A stretch of DNA of 64,000 nucleotides from NCBI RefSeq assembly GCF_026965555.1, contig NZ_CP114040.1, positions 7,600,001 to 7,664,000 of the forward strand. Direction: 5' to 3'. A program made the translations under genes and the position numbers. Origin of the DNA: Nannocystis punicea. Lineage in GTDB: Bacteria; Myxococcota_A; Polyangia; Nannocystales; Nannocystaceae. Of the stretch, positions 9,068 to 17,593 are shown piece by piece; position 1 is the stretch's first letter, and each line of letters opens with the position of its first letter. The notes under the pieces are model-generated. The model did not search any database. It was not told where the DNA came from and saw nothing but the letters and a program-made list of their open reading frames with translations.

Positions 9068-11926
9068 TTGCCGTGGCGTGACCACTACCTCGCGGCGATG
9101 CACGACATCCGTCGGGGCCTCGGCGAGCAGGTCGACCTGCCGGCGCTCGTCGGCTCGATCTTGTGGCACGCCGAGCAGTTCTTCGACGGCGGCGGCGCGG
9201 CCTTCTACCTCGCCCAGCCCGAGGGCCTGCGGGCGATCGCCGGCGCGAGCGCGGTGATCCGCGTCCTCGGCGAGCACATCGAGGGCGACGGCAGCCCGGT
9301 GATGGACGTCTGGCGCACGGGTCACGCGGTGCTCGTCCCGCCCGACCACGACAGCTCGATCGGCCTCGCGCTGACGCCCGTCGAGACCCACGACCGTCGG
9401 CTCGGCGTGATGGTCATCGGCGGCCTCACCGGCCTGTCGGCGGTCGACAACATGACGCTCGCCGAGATGACGCCGTTCGCGGGTCTCCTCGCCATCAGCG
9501 TCGTCAACGCCGGCCTCTACATCACCGCCCGGCAGGAGCTGGCCGAGCGTCGCAAGGCCGAGGCCGCCCTGCGCGAGAGCGAGGAGCGGTTCCGGACCCT
9601 GTTCGAGTACGCCCCGGACGCGATCCTCGTCGTCGACGCCGACACCGGCCTGTTCGTCGACCCCAACGCCAACGCCACCCGGCTGTACGGCCTCTCGCGC
9701 CAGGAGCTGCTGCACGTCGGCCCCGGGACCATGAGTCCGCCGGTCCAGCCCGACGGCCGCAACTCGCTCGAGGGGGCGCGCGAGCACGTCCTCGCGGCCA
9801 TGGCCGGCGAGGCGCCGGTGTTCGAGTGGTACCACCGCAACGGGGCCGGCCAGGACATGCCGTGCGAGGTCCGGCTGGTGCGCATGCCCGCGAGCGGCCG
9901 CAACCTGGTGCGCGCCAGCGTCACCGACATCACCGAGCGCAAGCGGGCCCAGCAGGCGCTGGCGGCCGCCAAGGAGGCCGCGGAGGCCGCCAACGCCGCC
10001 AAGGGCACCTTCCTCGCCAACATGAGCCACGAGATCCGCACGCCGATGAACGCCATCATCGGCATGACGGGCCTCCTGCTCGACACCCCGCTGAGCAGCG
10101 AGCAGCGCGACTTCGTCGACACCCTGCGCTCCTCCTGCGAGTCGCTGCTGACCATCATCAACGACATCCTCGACTTCTCGAAGATCGAGGCCAACAAGCT
10201 CGAGCTCGAGAGCGAGGCCTTCAACCTGCAGGAGTTCATCGACGGCGTGGTCGACCTCGTCGCCGCCAGCAAGCTCGGCGACAAGCCGCTCAACCTGGCC
10301 GTCTCGATCGCCGCCGACGTCCCGCGCCGGCTCGTCACCGACTCCACGCGCCTGCGCCAGATCCTCCTCAACCTCCTCAGCAACGCCGTCAAGTTCACCG
10401 CGCACGGCGACATCAGCCTCGACGTCAGCGTCCGCGGCGTGCGGCGCCCGGGCGAGGGCCCGCCGCGCTACAGCCTCCTGTTCGCGGTCGAGGACACCGG
10501 CATCGGCATCCGCGCCGACCGCATGGACCGCCTGTTCCAGAGCTTCAGCCAGCTCGACAGCTCGACCACGCGGCGCTTCGGCGGCACGGGCCTCGGCCTG
10601 GCGATCAGCAAGCGCCTGGCCGAGATGCTCGGCGGCACCATGTGGGCCGTCAGCGAGGTCGAGCGCGGCTCGACCTTCTACTTCACCATCGACGCCGCCA
10701 GCGAGCCGTCGGCCCAGGCGATCGTCGCCGACCACGACGGCCGGTTCCGCGGCAAGCAGTTGCTGCTCGTCGACGCCAGCGGCCCGCAGCGGCGCCTGCT
10801 CGCCGGCCACGCTCACGCCTGGGGCCTGCAGACGCTCGCCTTCGCCAGCGCCGGCGAGGCTTTGGCCGGCCTGCGCGAGGTCGCCGTCGACGTCGCGGTC
10901 GTCGACACCCTCCTGCCCGACGAGCGCCACAAGGAGCTGCTCGAGGCCCTGCGCGGCGCCCAGGTCCCGGTGGTCCTGCTCGCGCCGATGGCGAGGCGGT
11001 CCTTCGGGACAGTGATCGAGGAACACGACGCACTGGTCACCAAGCCGATCAAGGGCGCCTCGCTGCTGGCCGCCCTGTCCAGCGTGCTCGGCGACGCCGA
11101 CGCCCAGCCGAGCCCGCGGGTCGAGCTCGGCGCGTCGGAGTTCGACCCGTCCCTGGCCGAGCGGCTGCCGCTGCGGATCCTCGTCGCCGAGGACAACGCC
11201 ACCAATCAGAAGCTCATGCTGCTGATGCTCGAGCGGTTCGGCTACCGGGCCGACTGCGCCTTCCACGGCATCGAGGCGCTCGACGCCATCAGCCGCCACG
11301 CCTACGACATCGTCCTCATGGACGTGCAGATGCCGGAGATGGACGGCCTCGAGGCTACGCGGCTGATCCGGCGCAGCGGCGGCCCGCAGCCGCGGATCGT
11401 CGCCATGACCGCCAACGCCATGGACAGCGACCGCGAGGCCTGCCTCGCCGCCGGCATGGACGACTACGTCAGCAAGCCGATCCAGATCCGCGAGCTGCGG
11501 GCCGCGCTCGAGCGCTCGCGGCGGCCGGTCGAGGTCCCGCCGCCGGTGCCGCAGCTCGACCCGTCGCTGGTGTCGACGCCGGTGGAGCTCGAGCGCGAGG
11601 CCATGGCCGGTTACCGCCAGCTGCGCGACCTGCTGGGCGTCGCCACGGCCGACGAGATCGCCGCCCTGTTCCTGCGCGAGGCCGACGAGCTGATGGCCCG
11701 CCTGCGCGCCGCCATCGCCGACGGCGACGTCGACGGCGTGCGAGAGGCCGCGCACAGCCTCAAGGGCAGCTCCGGCGGCCTGCGGCTGATGAGCCTCCAC
11801 GCCCTCGCCGCGGCGCTCGAGGCCAGGAGCCGCGCCGGCGACCTGTCGCACGCGCCGGTCCTGTTCGGCGAGCTCGAGCGGCAGTACGGCGTCGTCTACG
11901 ACCACCTGGCCGGGCGCCCCGGCTGA
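9068..11926 (+). CDS. Hybrid sensor histidine kinase: GAF-PAS-HisKA-HATPase-REC-REC-Hpt
   Basis: The protein has 952 aa and the layout of a BarA-type phosphorelay kinase. A GAF-like domain (about 1-155) and a PAS domain (about 175-295, ending VTDITERKRAQQAL) precede HisKA with His 321 in NMSHEIRTPMNAIIGM. HATPase_c follows, with N-box LLNLLSNAVKFT, DTGIGI and GGTGLGLAI. The first receiver is divergent (VDASGP, VVDTLLPD). The second is canonical (LVAEDN, Asp 752 in LMDVQMPEMDG). A C-terminal Hpt has His 896 in AHSLKGSS. No membrane segments are seen, so it is cytoplasmic. The TTG start is chosen because GGGAG lies 6 nt upstream. No response regulator is adjacent. Confidence 0.93.
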   Translation: MPWRDHYLAAMHDIRRGLGEQVDLPALVGSILWHAEQFFDGGGAAFYLAQPEGLRAIAGASAVIRVLGEHIEGDGSPVMDVWRTGHAVLVPPDHDSSIGLALTPVETHDRRLGVMVIGGLTGLSAVDNMTLAEMTPFAGLLAISVVNAGLYITARQELAERRKAEAALRESEERFRTLFEYAPDAILVVDADTGLFVDPNANATRLYGLSRQELLHVGPGTMSPPVQPDGRNSLEGAREHVLAAMAGEAPVFEWYHRNGAGQDMPCEVRLVRMPASGRNLVRASVTDITERKRAQQALAAAKEAAEAANAAKGTFLANMSHEIRTPMNAIIGMTGLLLDTPLSSEQRDFVDTLRSSCESLLTIINDILDFSKIEANKLELESEAFNLQEFIDGVVDLVAASKLGDKPLNLAVSIAADVPRRLVTDSTRLRQILLNLLSNAVKFTAHGDISLDVSVRGVRRPGEGPPRYSLLFAVEDTGIGIRADRMDRLFQSFSQLDSSTTRRFGGTGLGLAISKRLAEMLGGTMWAVSEVERGSTFYFTIDAASEPSAQAIVADHDGRFRGKQLLLVDASGPQRRLLAGHAHAWGLQTLAFASAGEALAGLREVAVDVAVVDTLLPDERHKELLEALRGAQVPVVLLAPMARRSFGTVIEEHDALVTKPIKGASLLAALSSVLGDADAQPSPRVELGASEFDPSLAERLPLRILVAEDNATNQKLMLLMLERFGYRADCAFHGIEALDAISRHAYDIVLMDVQMPEMDGLEATRLIRRSGGPQPRIVAMTANAMDSDREACLAAGMDDYVSKPIQIRELRAALERSRRPVEVPPPVPQLDPSLVSTPVELEREAMAGYRQLRDLLGVATADEIAALFLREADELMARLRAAIADGDVDGVREAAHSLKGSSGGLRLMSLHALAAALEARSRAGDLSHAPVLFGELERQYGVVYDHLAGRPG

Positions 11927-11993
11927 CCCGACCGGGCTCACGGCGCGCGGGCCGGAGCCCCGGCGCGCTCCTGCTATACCTGCGGCGCCCGCC

Positions 11994-12779
11994 ATGCAAC
12001 GCGCCCTCCGAAGCCCCAAGGACAACGCCCCGGTCGCGCCCGAGATGAAGGTCTGCGGCGTCAACGCCTGCCTGGCGCTCGCCGCCCGCCGCCCCGACGA
12101 CGTCCGCCGCGTCTACGTCCATCCGTCGCGCCTGCCCGCCTTCGGCGCCTTCCTCAAGCGCTGCGCCGAGCGCCGGATCGCCTACCACGTGGTCGAGGAC
12201 GACGAGCTCGAGCGGATCACCCAGTCCGTGCACCACGAGGGCATCTGCTTCATCGCCCGCGAGCGGCCCCTGGTCGGCCTGCAGGGCGCGCTGCAGCGGC
12301 GCGACCCGACCCGCCCGCGCTGCCTCCTCTACCTCGGCGGCGTCGGCAACCCGCACAACCTCGGCGCCATCGTCCGCGTGTGCGCCCACTTCGACGTCGA
12401 CGCGGTCTTCGCCGGCGGCCTCGAGTCGCACGCCTCGCCGGCCATGCTGCGCACCGCCGAGGGCGGCGCCGAGTTCGTCGACGTCGTCCCGGTCGCCGAC
12501 GGCCCCAACCCGCTGGTCGCCGCGCGGCGGGCCGGCTTCCGCCTGATCGCCACCGCCGCCCGGGCCAAGCGCTCGCTCTACAGCGCCCCGCTGCCGCCGC
12601 GCTCCATCATCATGCTCGGCGCCGAGGCCGACGGCCTCGCACCTGCCCTCTTGAACATGGCCGACGAGACAGTCCAGATCCCCGGCACCGGCGCCCTCGA
12701 CAGCCTCAACGTCGCCTGCGCCGCCGCCGTCGTCCTCGGCGAGTTCTGGCGCTGCCACCGGGCCCCCGCCGCGGAGTAG
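11994..12779 (+). CDS. TrmH/SpoU-family RNA 2'-O-methyltransferase
   Basis: The protein has 261 aa. An N-terminal substrate-binding region (about 15-95) precedes the SPOUT knot with its three motifs: GNPHNLGAIVRVC (about 117-129), IIMLGAEADGL and IPGTGALDSLNVACAAAVVL. These bind AdoMet in the trefoil knot and supply the catalytic Arg and the base-contacting Asn. It probably methylates a ribose in tRNA or rRNA; the exact site is unknown. Its arrangement resembles the E. coli YfiF/TrmG-like branch. The fatty-acid hydroxylase gene begins 2 bp after its stop, so they likely share a transcript. Confidence 0.92.
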   Translation: MQRALRSPKDNAPVAPEMKVCGVNACLALAARRPDDVRRVYVHPSRLPAFGAFLKRCAERRIAYHVVEDDELERITQSVHHEGICFIARERPLVGLQGALQRRDPTRPRCLLYLGGVGNPHNLGAIVRVCAHFDVDAVFAGGLESHASPAMLRTAEGGAEFVDVVPVADGPNPLVAARRAGFRLIATAARAKRSLYSAPLPPRSIIMLGAEADGLAPALLNMADETVQIPGTGALDSLNVACAAAVVLGEFWRCHRAPAAE

Positions 12780-12781
12780 CC

Positions 12782-13480
12782 GTGGCGCGCCACCCGGTCC
12801 TCACCGACGCGCTGCTCGACGCCGCGCTCGGGCCCGAGGCCAAACCTGACCTTCAGGCCAGGTCCCCGCGCTTCTTCCACCGCCCGCTGTTCGAGCGCCT
12901 GACGCGTGCGCACTGGGCCAGCCCCTACCTCCTCTGGTCCGCCCCGATCGCGGTCTGCCTGGTCTTCGGGACAGCCGCCTACGGCCCCGCGCCGCTCGCC
13001 CTGTGGGTCGCCGGCGGCTGGCTGGTGTGGACCTTCGTCGAGTACTGGCTGCACCGCGGCTTCTTCCACCTCGCCCCGACCACCCCGGCGCGGCGGGTCA
13101 CCACCTTCATCGTCCACCGCCACCACCACGTCGCCCCGGGCGACCGCGACCGCCTGGTCGCCACCCCGCTCTACAGCGGCGGCCTGGCCCTGCTCCTGTT
13201 CGGCGTCTACGGCCTCGTCGCCGGCCCCGAGGCCCGCTGGCCGCTGCTCGCCGGCACCTTGCTCGGCTACCTCGCCTACGAGTGGGCCCACTACGCCGCC
13301 CACCACCGCCGCCCGCGCACCGCCCTCGGCCGGGCCCTCCGCCGCCGCCACCTGCGCCACCACTTCGGCGACCGCGCGGTCGACTTCGGCATCTCCAGCC
13401 CCTTGTGGGACCTGGTCTTTCGCACCTGCTCCAAACGACCTGCCGCGGAGGACATGCCCGATCGGGCATGCCCTCCGTGA
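12782..13480 (+). CDS. Fatty acid hydroxylase / sterol desaturase family membrane protein
   Basis: The protein has 232 aa from GTG 12782, directly after the methyltransferase stop. The four His clusters of the non-haem di-iron hydroxylase family are visible: EYWLHRGFFH, HRHHH, HYAAHH and HLRHHF. They alternate with hydrophobic helices (YLLWSAPIAVCLVFGTAAYG, LALLLFGVYGLVAG). It probably hydroxylates or desaturates acyl chains or a sterol in the membrane; some Nannocystineae make sterols, but nothing here decides between them. The last about 18 residues (FRTCSKRPAAEDMPDRACPP) are encoded by a 6-unit repeat array that also supplies the stop codon. A second copy encodes PDLQARS near residue 24. 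Confidence 0.85.
   Translation: MARHPVLTDALLDAALGPEAKPDLQARSPRFFHRPLFERLTRAHWASPYLLWSAPIAVCLVFGTAAYGPAPLALWVAGGWLVWTFVEYWLHRGFFHLAPTTPARRVTTFIVHRHHHVAPGDRDRLVATPLYSGGLALLLFGVYGLVAGPEARWPLLAGTLLGYLAYEWAHYAAHHRRPRTALGRALRRRHLRHHFGDRAVDFGISSPLWDLVFRTCSKRPAAEDMPDRACPP
12842..12869. repeat. 14-bp palindromic repeat, 2 units, intragenic
   Basis: AAACCTGACCTTCA and GGCCAGGTCCCCGC form a near-perfect 8-bp hairpin (ACCTGACC / GGCCAGGT, one mismatch) within the fatty-acid hydroxylase gene. Confidence 0.7.
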
Positions 13481-13505
13481 CATGTCCCTACGGACCTGAC
13501 CGCAG
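13422..13505. repeat. 14-bp palindromic repeat array, 6 units, spanning two convergent stop codons
   Basis: This is the longest array in the window, with six units in perfect 14-bp register (84 bp), including GGACATGCCCGATC, GGGCATGCCCTCCG and TGACATGTCCCTAC. The plus-strand gene ends at 13480 and the minus-strand gene at 13488, so both stop codons lie inside it. CATGCCC-GATC-GGGCATG is a perfect 7-bp hairpin. Confidence 0.9.
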
Positions 13506-14942
13506 CAGCGCCACGCTCGCCTGCCCCGGCGCGGCAGCGATCACGTCGGCCCGCCCGTCGCCGTCGACGTCGCCGGCCGCCAGCAGCTCGGGCGTCGGGT
13601 CGTCGGCGAGCGGGTGGCTCTGCACGCACGGCCCCTCGCCGCCGGCGACGAAGATCACGCGCATCGCCGCCGGCGCGCCCGTCACCAGGTCACCGGCCCC
13701 GTCGCCGTCGACATCGCCGACGGTCCCGAGCACGACCGCCCCCTCGACGCGCAGGTCCGGCCGCGGCTGCTTCAGCGACCAGATCGTCAGCAGCTCGTGG
13801 CCCTGCGTCTCGCGGTGTCCGATCAGGTCGACCTGCCCGTCGCCGTCGACGTCGCCGGCGACCAGGCTGTCGAGCGCCACCAGCCCCGGGGCCTGCAGCG
13901 CCTCGACCTGCTCGAGCCCCACGCCGGCCGCGAACTCGAACACGTTGACCTGCGGCCCGTTCCAGTCCGTCAGCAGCAGATCGAGCTCGGCCGGGTCGCC
14001 AGCCGCGAGCCCGACCGCCGCAGTGAACTTCGCCGTGCCCAGGTTCACCGCGCCGAACGGCTCGCCGAGCCCGCCCATCCCGTCGCCCAGGCGCAGCGCG
14101 ATCCGCATGTCCGGGTCGTCGCCGCGCGACAGCAGGTCGGGCGCGCCGTCGCCGTCGAAATCCCCGCTCCACAGCTGCAACGGGCCGTTCCCCGCCGAGT
14201 CCGCCACCGGCGCCGCGAACACCCCGTCCTGGCCGAACAGGAGGCTCAGCTCCGCGAGCGGCACCTGGGACACGGCCAGATCCTGCGACCCGTCGCCGTC
14301 GAAGTCCGCGACCGCCAGCCGCTGCGTCCCCTCGAACATCCCGGTCGGGAACACCTCCCCTGGCGCGAACCCGCCGAGCCCGTCGCCGAGCAGCACCTCG
14401 ACCTGCCCGGCATCCGGCAGCACGACCACCAGGTCGCGCGCCGCGTCGCCGTCGAGGTCGACCAGCGCAAGCGCCTCTGCCTGGCCCTGCAGCGGCAGCT
14501 CCGACAGCGTCAGCGGCAGGCGCTCGCACAGCGGAATCGCCTCGATCAGCACGCACCCGCCCGGCTCCTCGCAGACCTCGCCGTCGCTGCAGTCGTCGTA
14601 GTACTCGCACCCGTAGCCCTGACAGCGCAGCTCGAGCTCGCCCTGCGGGCCCGCCACCACCCCGCAGCAACCGACCGCGTCGTAGCACTCGCCCTCGACG
14701 CAATATTCGCAGAAGCCGTCGCAATCGCTGTCCGACCGGCACTCCGGCGGCGGGCCTGACGTGTCGCTGGTCTCACTGGTCGCGCTGGTCTCACTGGTCG
14801 GCTCGGTCGGCGACGGATCTCCCGTCGAAGAGGTCACCGTCGACGTCGACGTCTGCTCCCCCGCGCTATCGCCCTGCGGGGGTACAGGACCACACGCGGT
14901 CACCCACACACCCGCAGCAATCCAAGTCAATCGAGTCTGCAT
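13488..14942 (-). CDS. FG-GAP/VCBS-repeat lipoprotein
   Basis: The protein has 484 aa from ATG 14942. The signal peptide ends in VTAC, followed by a Thr/Ser-rich linker. A Cys-rich block (about 70-150, CRSDSDCDGFCEYC and similar) comes next. About six FG-GAP repeats then each carry a calcium-binding loop: DLDGDAARDL, DFDGDGSQDL, DFDGDGAPDL, DVDGDGQVDL, DVDGDGAGDL and DVDGDGRADV. These should form an integrin-like beta-propeller displayed on the cell surface. The role is unknown; adhesion or binding is plausible. A 14-codon in-frame extension upstream (14984) is unlikely because the signal peptide begins at MQTRL. Confidence 0.88.
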   Translation of the reverse strand: MQTRLTWIAAGVWVTACGPVPPQGDSAGEQTSTSTVTSSTGDPSPTEPTSETSATSETSDTSGPPPECRSDSDCDGFCEYCVEGECYDAVGCCGVVAGPQGELELRCQGYGCEYYDDCSDGEVCEEPGGCVLIEAIPLCERLPLTLSELPLQGQAEALALVDLDGDAARDLVVVLPDAGQVEVLLGDGLGGFAPGEVFPTGMFEGTQRLAVADFDGDGSQDLAVSQVPLAELSLLFGQDGVFAAPVADSAGNGPLQLWSGDFDGDGAPDLLSRGDDPDMRIALRLGDGMGGLGEPFGAVNLGTAKFTAAVGLAAGDPAELDLLLTDWNGPQVNVFEFAAGVGLEQVEALQAPGLVALDSLVAGDVDGDGQVDLIGHRETQGHELLTIWSLKQPRPDLRVEGAVVLGTVGDVDGDGAGDLVTGAPAAMRVIFVAGGEGPCVQSHPLADDPTPELLAAGDVDGDGRADVIAAAPGQASVALLRSGP

Positions 14943-15081
14943 GACGCGTAAGCTTCGCACATTCGCCGGGGCCCGACACGACAATCATGCGCCTCGCCGA
15001 AGTAGACACGTGGGGCCCGCGCGACGCAGGCGCGCCTTCGCTGCTGGTCTTCGCCTTGCGGAGTTTGTTTACTCTACGATG

Positions 15082-15097
15082 GGCCCGTGATCGGGCC
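15082..15097 (+). promoter_or_regulatory. 5'-UTR hairpin before the M43 protease gene
   Basis: A perfect 6-bp inverted repeat (GGCCCG-TGAT-CGGGCC) ends 2 nt before the ribosome site AAGGAG of the gene at 15109. It could stabilise the mRNA 5' end or gate translation. The upstream 60 bp are unusually AT-rich for this genome and probably hold the promoter. Confidence 0.45.
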
Positions 15098-15108
15098 GTA
15101 AGGAGCAC

Positions 15109-16053
15109 ATGAAGACCACGACTCTATGGTGCACGATCCTCGGCGCGTGCGCGCTCGCCTGCGATGTCTCTGACGATTCCACTCCTGGCGAGGCCCAGGA
15201 CGTCGTTCTCGACCTCGACGAGGACGCGCGCGACATCTGTGAGATGGACGACGACGCCTGCGTCGACGACCTCGCGGCCGCCGAGGCGGCGCTGCAGCAC
15301 GGGCGCTGCGGCGTGCATCCCAGCGCCTTCGAGGTCGCCGCGATGGAGGCCGACTTCCTGCATCGCTTCGCCGCCGGCCCCTCGCAATCGGTCGAGGGCC
15401 CGCGCGCCGCGATCCCGGTGTGGTTCCACGTCATCCGCAGCAGCACCGGCGGGGGCGACGTCACGGACCAGCAGATCAGCGCCCAGATGAACCTGCTCAA
15501 TTCGACCTACGGCCCGGCCGGCTTCTCCTTCGCGCTGGCGGGCGTCGACCGGACCAACAACAACGCCTGGTACGGCATGCTCTCGGGCAGTTCGGCCGAG
15601 GTGCAGGCGAAGAACGCCCTGCGCAAGGGCGGCAAGGAGACCCTCAACGTCTACACCGCCAACATCGGCGAGGATCTGCTCGGCTGGGCCACCTTCCCCT
15701 CCCAGTACAACAGCAGCCCGAAGTACGACGGCGTGGTGCTCCTCAACGAGAGCATGCCCGGCGGCAAGGCGGCCCCCTACAACCTGGGCATGACCGGCGT
15801 CCACGAGGTCGGCCACTGGATGGGCCTCTATCACACGTTCCAGGACGGCTGTAAAAAACAGGGCGACCTGGTCGACGACACCCCGGCCGAGAAGTCGCCC
15901 GCGTTCGGCTGCCCCGAGGGCCGCAACACCTGCCCCGCCGCCGGCGTCGACCCGATCCACAACTACATGGATTACACCGACGATGCTTGCATGAACAACT
16001 TCACCGCCGGCCAGGCCACCCGCATGAAGGGCCAGATGACCACGTACCGCTGA
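15109..16053 (+). CDS. Secreted zinc metalloprotease, peptidase family M43
   Basis: The protein has 314 aa with an AAGGAG ribosome site. The signal peptide carries a lipobox (CALAC, Cys 18). A pro-region rich in Asp precedes the catalytic domain (about 105-314). The zinc site HEVGHWMGLYH lies at residues 232-242 (His 232, Glu 233, His 236, His 242). The Met-turn is in NYMDYTDDACMNNF. This combination is diagnostic for the cytophagalysin/pappalysin (M43) family. Paired cysteines (GCKK, FGCPEGRNTC) probably form disulphides. It likely degrades prey or matrix proteins outside the cell. It is divergent from the FG-GAP lipoprotein gene. Confidence 0.93.
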   Translation: MKTTTLWCTILGACALACDVSDDSTPGEAQDVVLDLDEDARDICEMDDDACVDDLAAAEAALQHGRCGVHPSAFEVAAMEADFLHRFAAGPSQSVEGPRAAIPVWFHVIRSSTGGGDVTDQQISAQMNLLNSTYGPAGFSFALAGVDRTNNNAWYGMLSGSSAEVQAKNALRKGGKETLNVYTANIGEDLLGWATFPSQYNSSPKYDGVVLLNESMPGGKAAPYNLGMTGVHEVGHWMGLYHTFQDGCKKQGDLVDDTPAEKSPAFGCPEGRNTCPAAGVDPIHNYMDYTDDACMNNFTAGQATRMKGQMTTYR

Positions 16054-16144
16054 GCTGTCGCCGGCGAGCCCGTCGCTTTCCCGAGGTCTGTCGCCCTCAG
16101 CAACGCGAGCCCCGGCCGGCACGCCATTCGACTGTCTCGCCTGA

Positions 16145-16181
16145 AAGGCCGCACCATGACCACGGAAGGTCACGCGGCCTT
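16145..16181 (+). terminator. Terminator-like hairpin after the M43 protease
   Basis: An 8-bp inverted repeat AAGGCCGC / GCGGCCTT flanks a loop that can itself pair (ATGACC / GGTCA). It lies 91 bp past the stop and is followed by CGTTG, with no long T tract. Confidence 0.5.
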
Positions 16182-16257
16182 CGTTGCAGCTGCACCGCGC
16201 GTGTATTGAAAGCCGGCGGCGACCTGTGGTCTACGTGGCGTCGTCGGAGAATCTGTG

Positions 16258-17574
16258 ATGTCGCAGCGTAGCCTCGAATTCCTCTGTATCTGCTCTCTAC
16301 TCCTCCTCGCCTGCGGTGACGACGGCGGCGGCACCGGCAATGCGTCGGCGACCGGCGTGACCTCGGCCAGTGGCACGATCACGGCGACGGCCACCGCCAC
16401 CGCCACCGCCACCGCGGGGACCGAGAGCACCTCGGGCAACAGCGGCACCGAATCGACCGGCACCGACCCGACCACCGGGAGCCCGACCACCGGGACGACC
16501 GCGCCGGTCGACACCACCGGGCCGGACACGACCGGCACCTCGAGCAGCACCGGCACCACCGCCACCACGCTCGACACCACCACCACCACCACCACCACCG
16601 GCGACGACACCACCACGACGTCGACCGGCCTCTCGACCACCGACGGCACCACCGGCGACTGCGCCGCCGTCAGCGAGACGGCGACGAACAAGAAGCAGCC
16701 GGCCGACATCATCTTCGCCATCGACAACTCCGGCTCGATGGACATGGAGATCGCCAGCGTGCAGGCGAACATGAACCAGTTCTCGGCCAAGATCATCAAC
16801 AGCGGCATCGACGTGCACGTCATCGTCGTCTCCGACAACAGCATCTGCGTCGGCGCCCCGCTCGGCTCCGGCAACTGCCCGGCCGACAGCAAGCCGCCGA
16901 CCTACACCCGCATCAATCAGGGCGTCGGCAGCAACAACGCCCTGCAGCTCATCCTCGGCACCTACCCGCAATACAAGGACAAGCTGCGCCCCGACGCCGC
17001 GACCCACGTCGTCGTCGTCACCGACGACAACTCCGACATGGGCGCGAACGACTTCGACGCCCAGTTCAAGGCGCTGGAGCCCGGCATGGCCGACTACAAG
17101 ATGCACGCGATCTGCGGCGCCAAGGGCCCGAGCGACTTCCTGTGGTGCATCCAGAACGCGGTGTGCTGCGCCTTCACGGCCGACGCCGGCGACGTCTACC
17201 TCGACCTCATCGCCAACACCGGCGGCAAGTGGGGCGACCTCTGCCTGCAGGACTTCACGCCGGTGTTCAACGAGCTGTCGACGCAGGTCATCATGGGCGC
17301 GACCCTCGCCTGCGAGTGGACCATCCCCGAGCCGATGGGCGAGCCCATCGACTTCAACAAGGTCAACGTCGAGTTCGACGACGGCACGCCCGAGACCTTC
17401 GGCAAGGTCCCCAGCCCGGCCGAGTGCGCCGACGTCAGCGACGGCTGGTACTACGACGACGAGCAGAACCCGACCAAGATCTTCGTCTGCCCGCAGACGT
17501 GCGACAAGATCCAGGGCGTCCCGGACGCCAAGATCAACATCGAGTTCGGCTGCGAGACGATCATCGCCCAGTGA
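16258..17574 (+). CDS. vWA-domain lipoprotein with Thr-rich linker
   Basis: The protein has 438 aa; ATG 16258 follows GGAGA. The lipobox is LLLLAC (Cys 19). Residues about 25-135 are an extreme Thr/Ser/Gly linker including eight consecutive Thr. A von Willebrand A domain follows (about 145-350) with MIDAS DNSGSMD, a conserved Thr region and VVTDDNSDM. The C-terminal part has several Cys. Such proteins sit on the outer surface and bind ligands through a metal ion. Related vWA lipoproteins are abundant in Nannocystineae with no known ligand. The Thr linker is encoded by ACC and GCCACC microsatellites. Confidence 0.88.
   Translation: MSQRSLEFLCICSLLLLACGDDGGGTGNASATGVTSASGTITATATATATATAGTESTSGNSGTESTGTDPTTGSPTTGTTAPVDTTGPDTTGTSSSTGTTATTLDTTTTTTTTGDDTTTTSTGLSTTDGTTGDCAAVSETATNKKQPADIIFAIDNSGSMDMEIASVQANMNQFSAKIINSGIDVHVIVVSDNSICVGAPLGSGNCPADSKPPTYTRINQGVGSNNALQLILGTYPQYKDKLRPDAATHVVVVTDDNSDMGANDFDAQFKALEPGMADYKMHAICGAKGPSDFLWCIQNAVCCAFTADAGDVYLDLIANTGGKWGDLCLQDFTPVFNELSTQVIMGATLACEWTIPEPMGEPIDFNKVNVEFDDGTPETFGKVPSPAECADVSDGWYYDDEQNPTKIFVCPQTCDKIQGVPDAKINIEFGCETIIAQ
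16576..16599 (+). repeat. ACC trinucleotide microsatellite, 8 copies
   Basis: Eight consecutive ACC codons encode Thr8 in the linker of the vWA lipoprotein. Copy-number changes would alter linker length without breaking the frame. Confidence 0.85.
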
Positions 17575-17593
17575 TAGACTGGCCTCGCGCGCC

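Noticed and set aside
8198..12064. A 1288-codon minus-strand open frame opposite the two sensor kinases.
   Set aside because: It is an antisense shadow caused by high GC codon bias. The product is Gly/Arg/Ala/Asp/His-rich with no domain, while the plus strand carries complete kinase domains.
13422..13505. The periodic arrays looked at first like a CRISPR array.
   Set aside because: The spacers are only 4 bp, the units are 14 bp and degenerate, arrays are scattered at dozens of places, and no cas gene is present.
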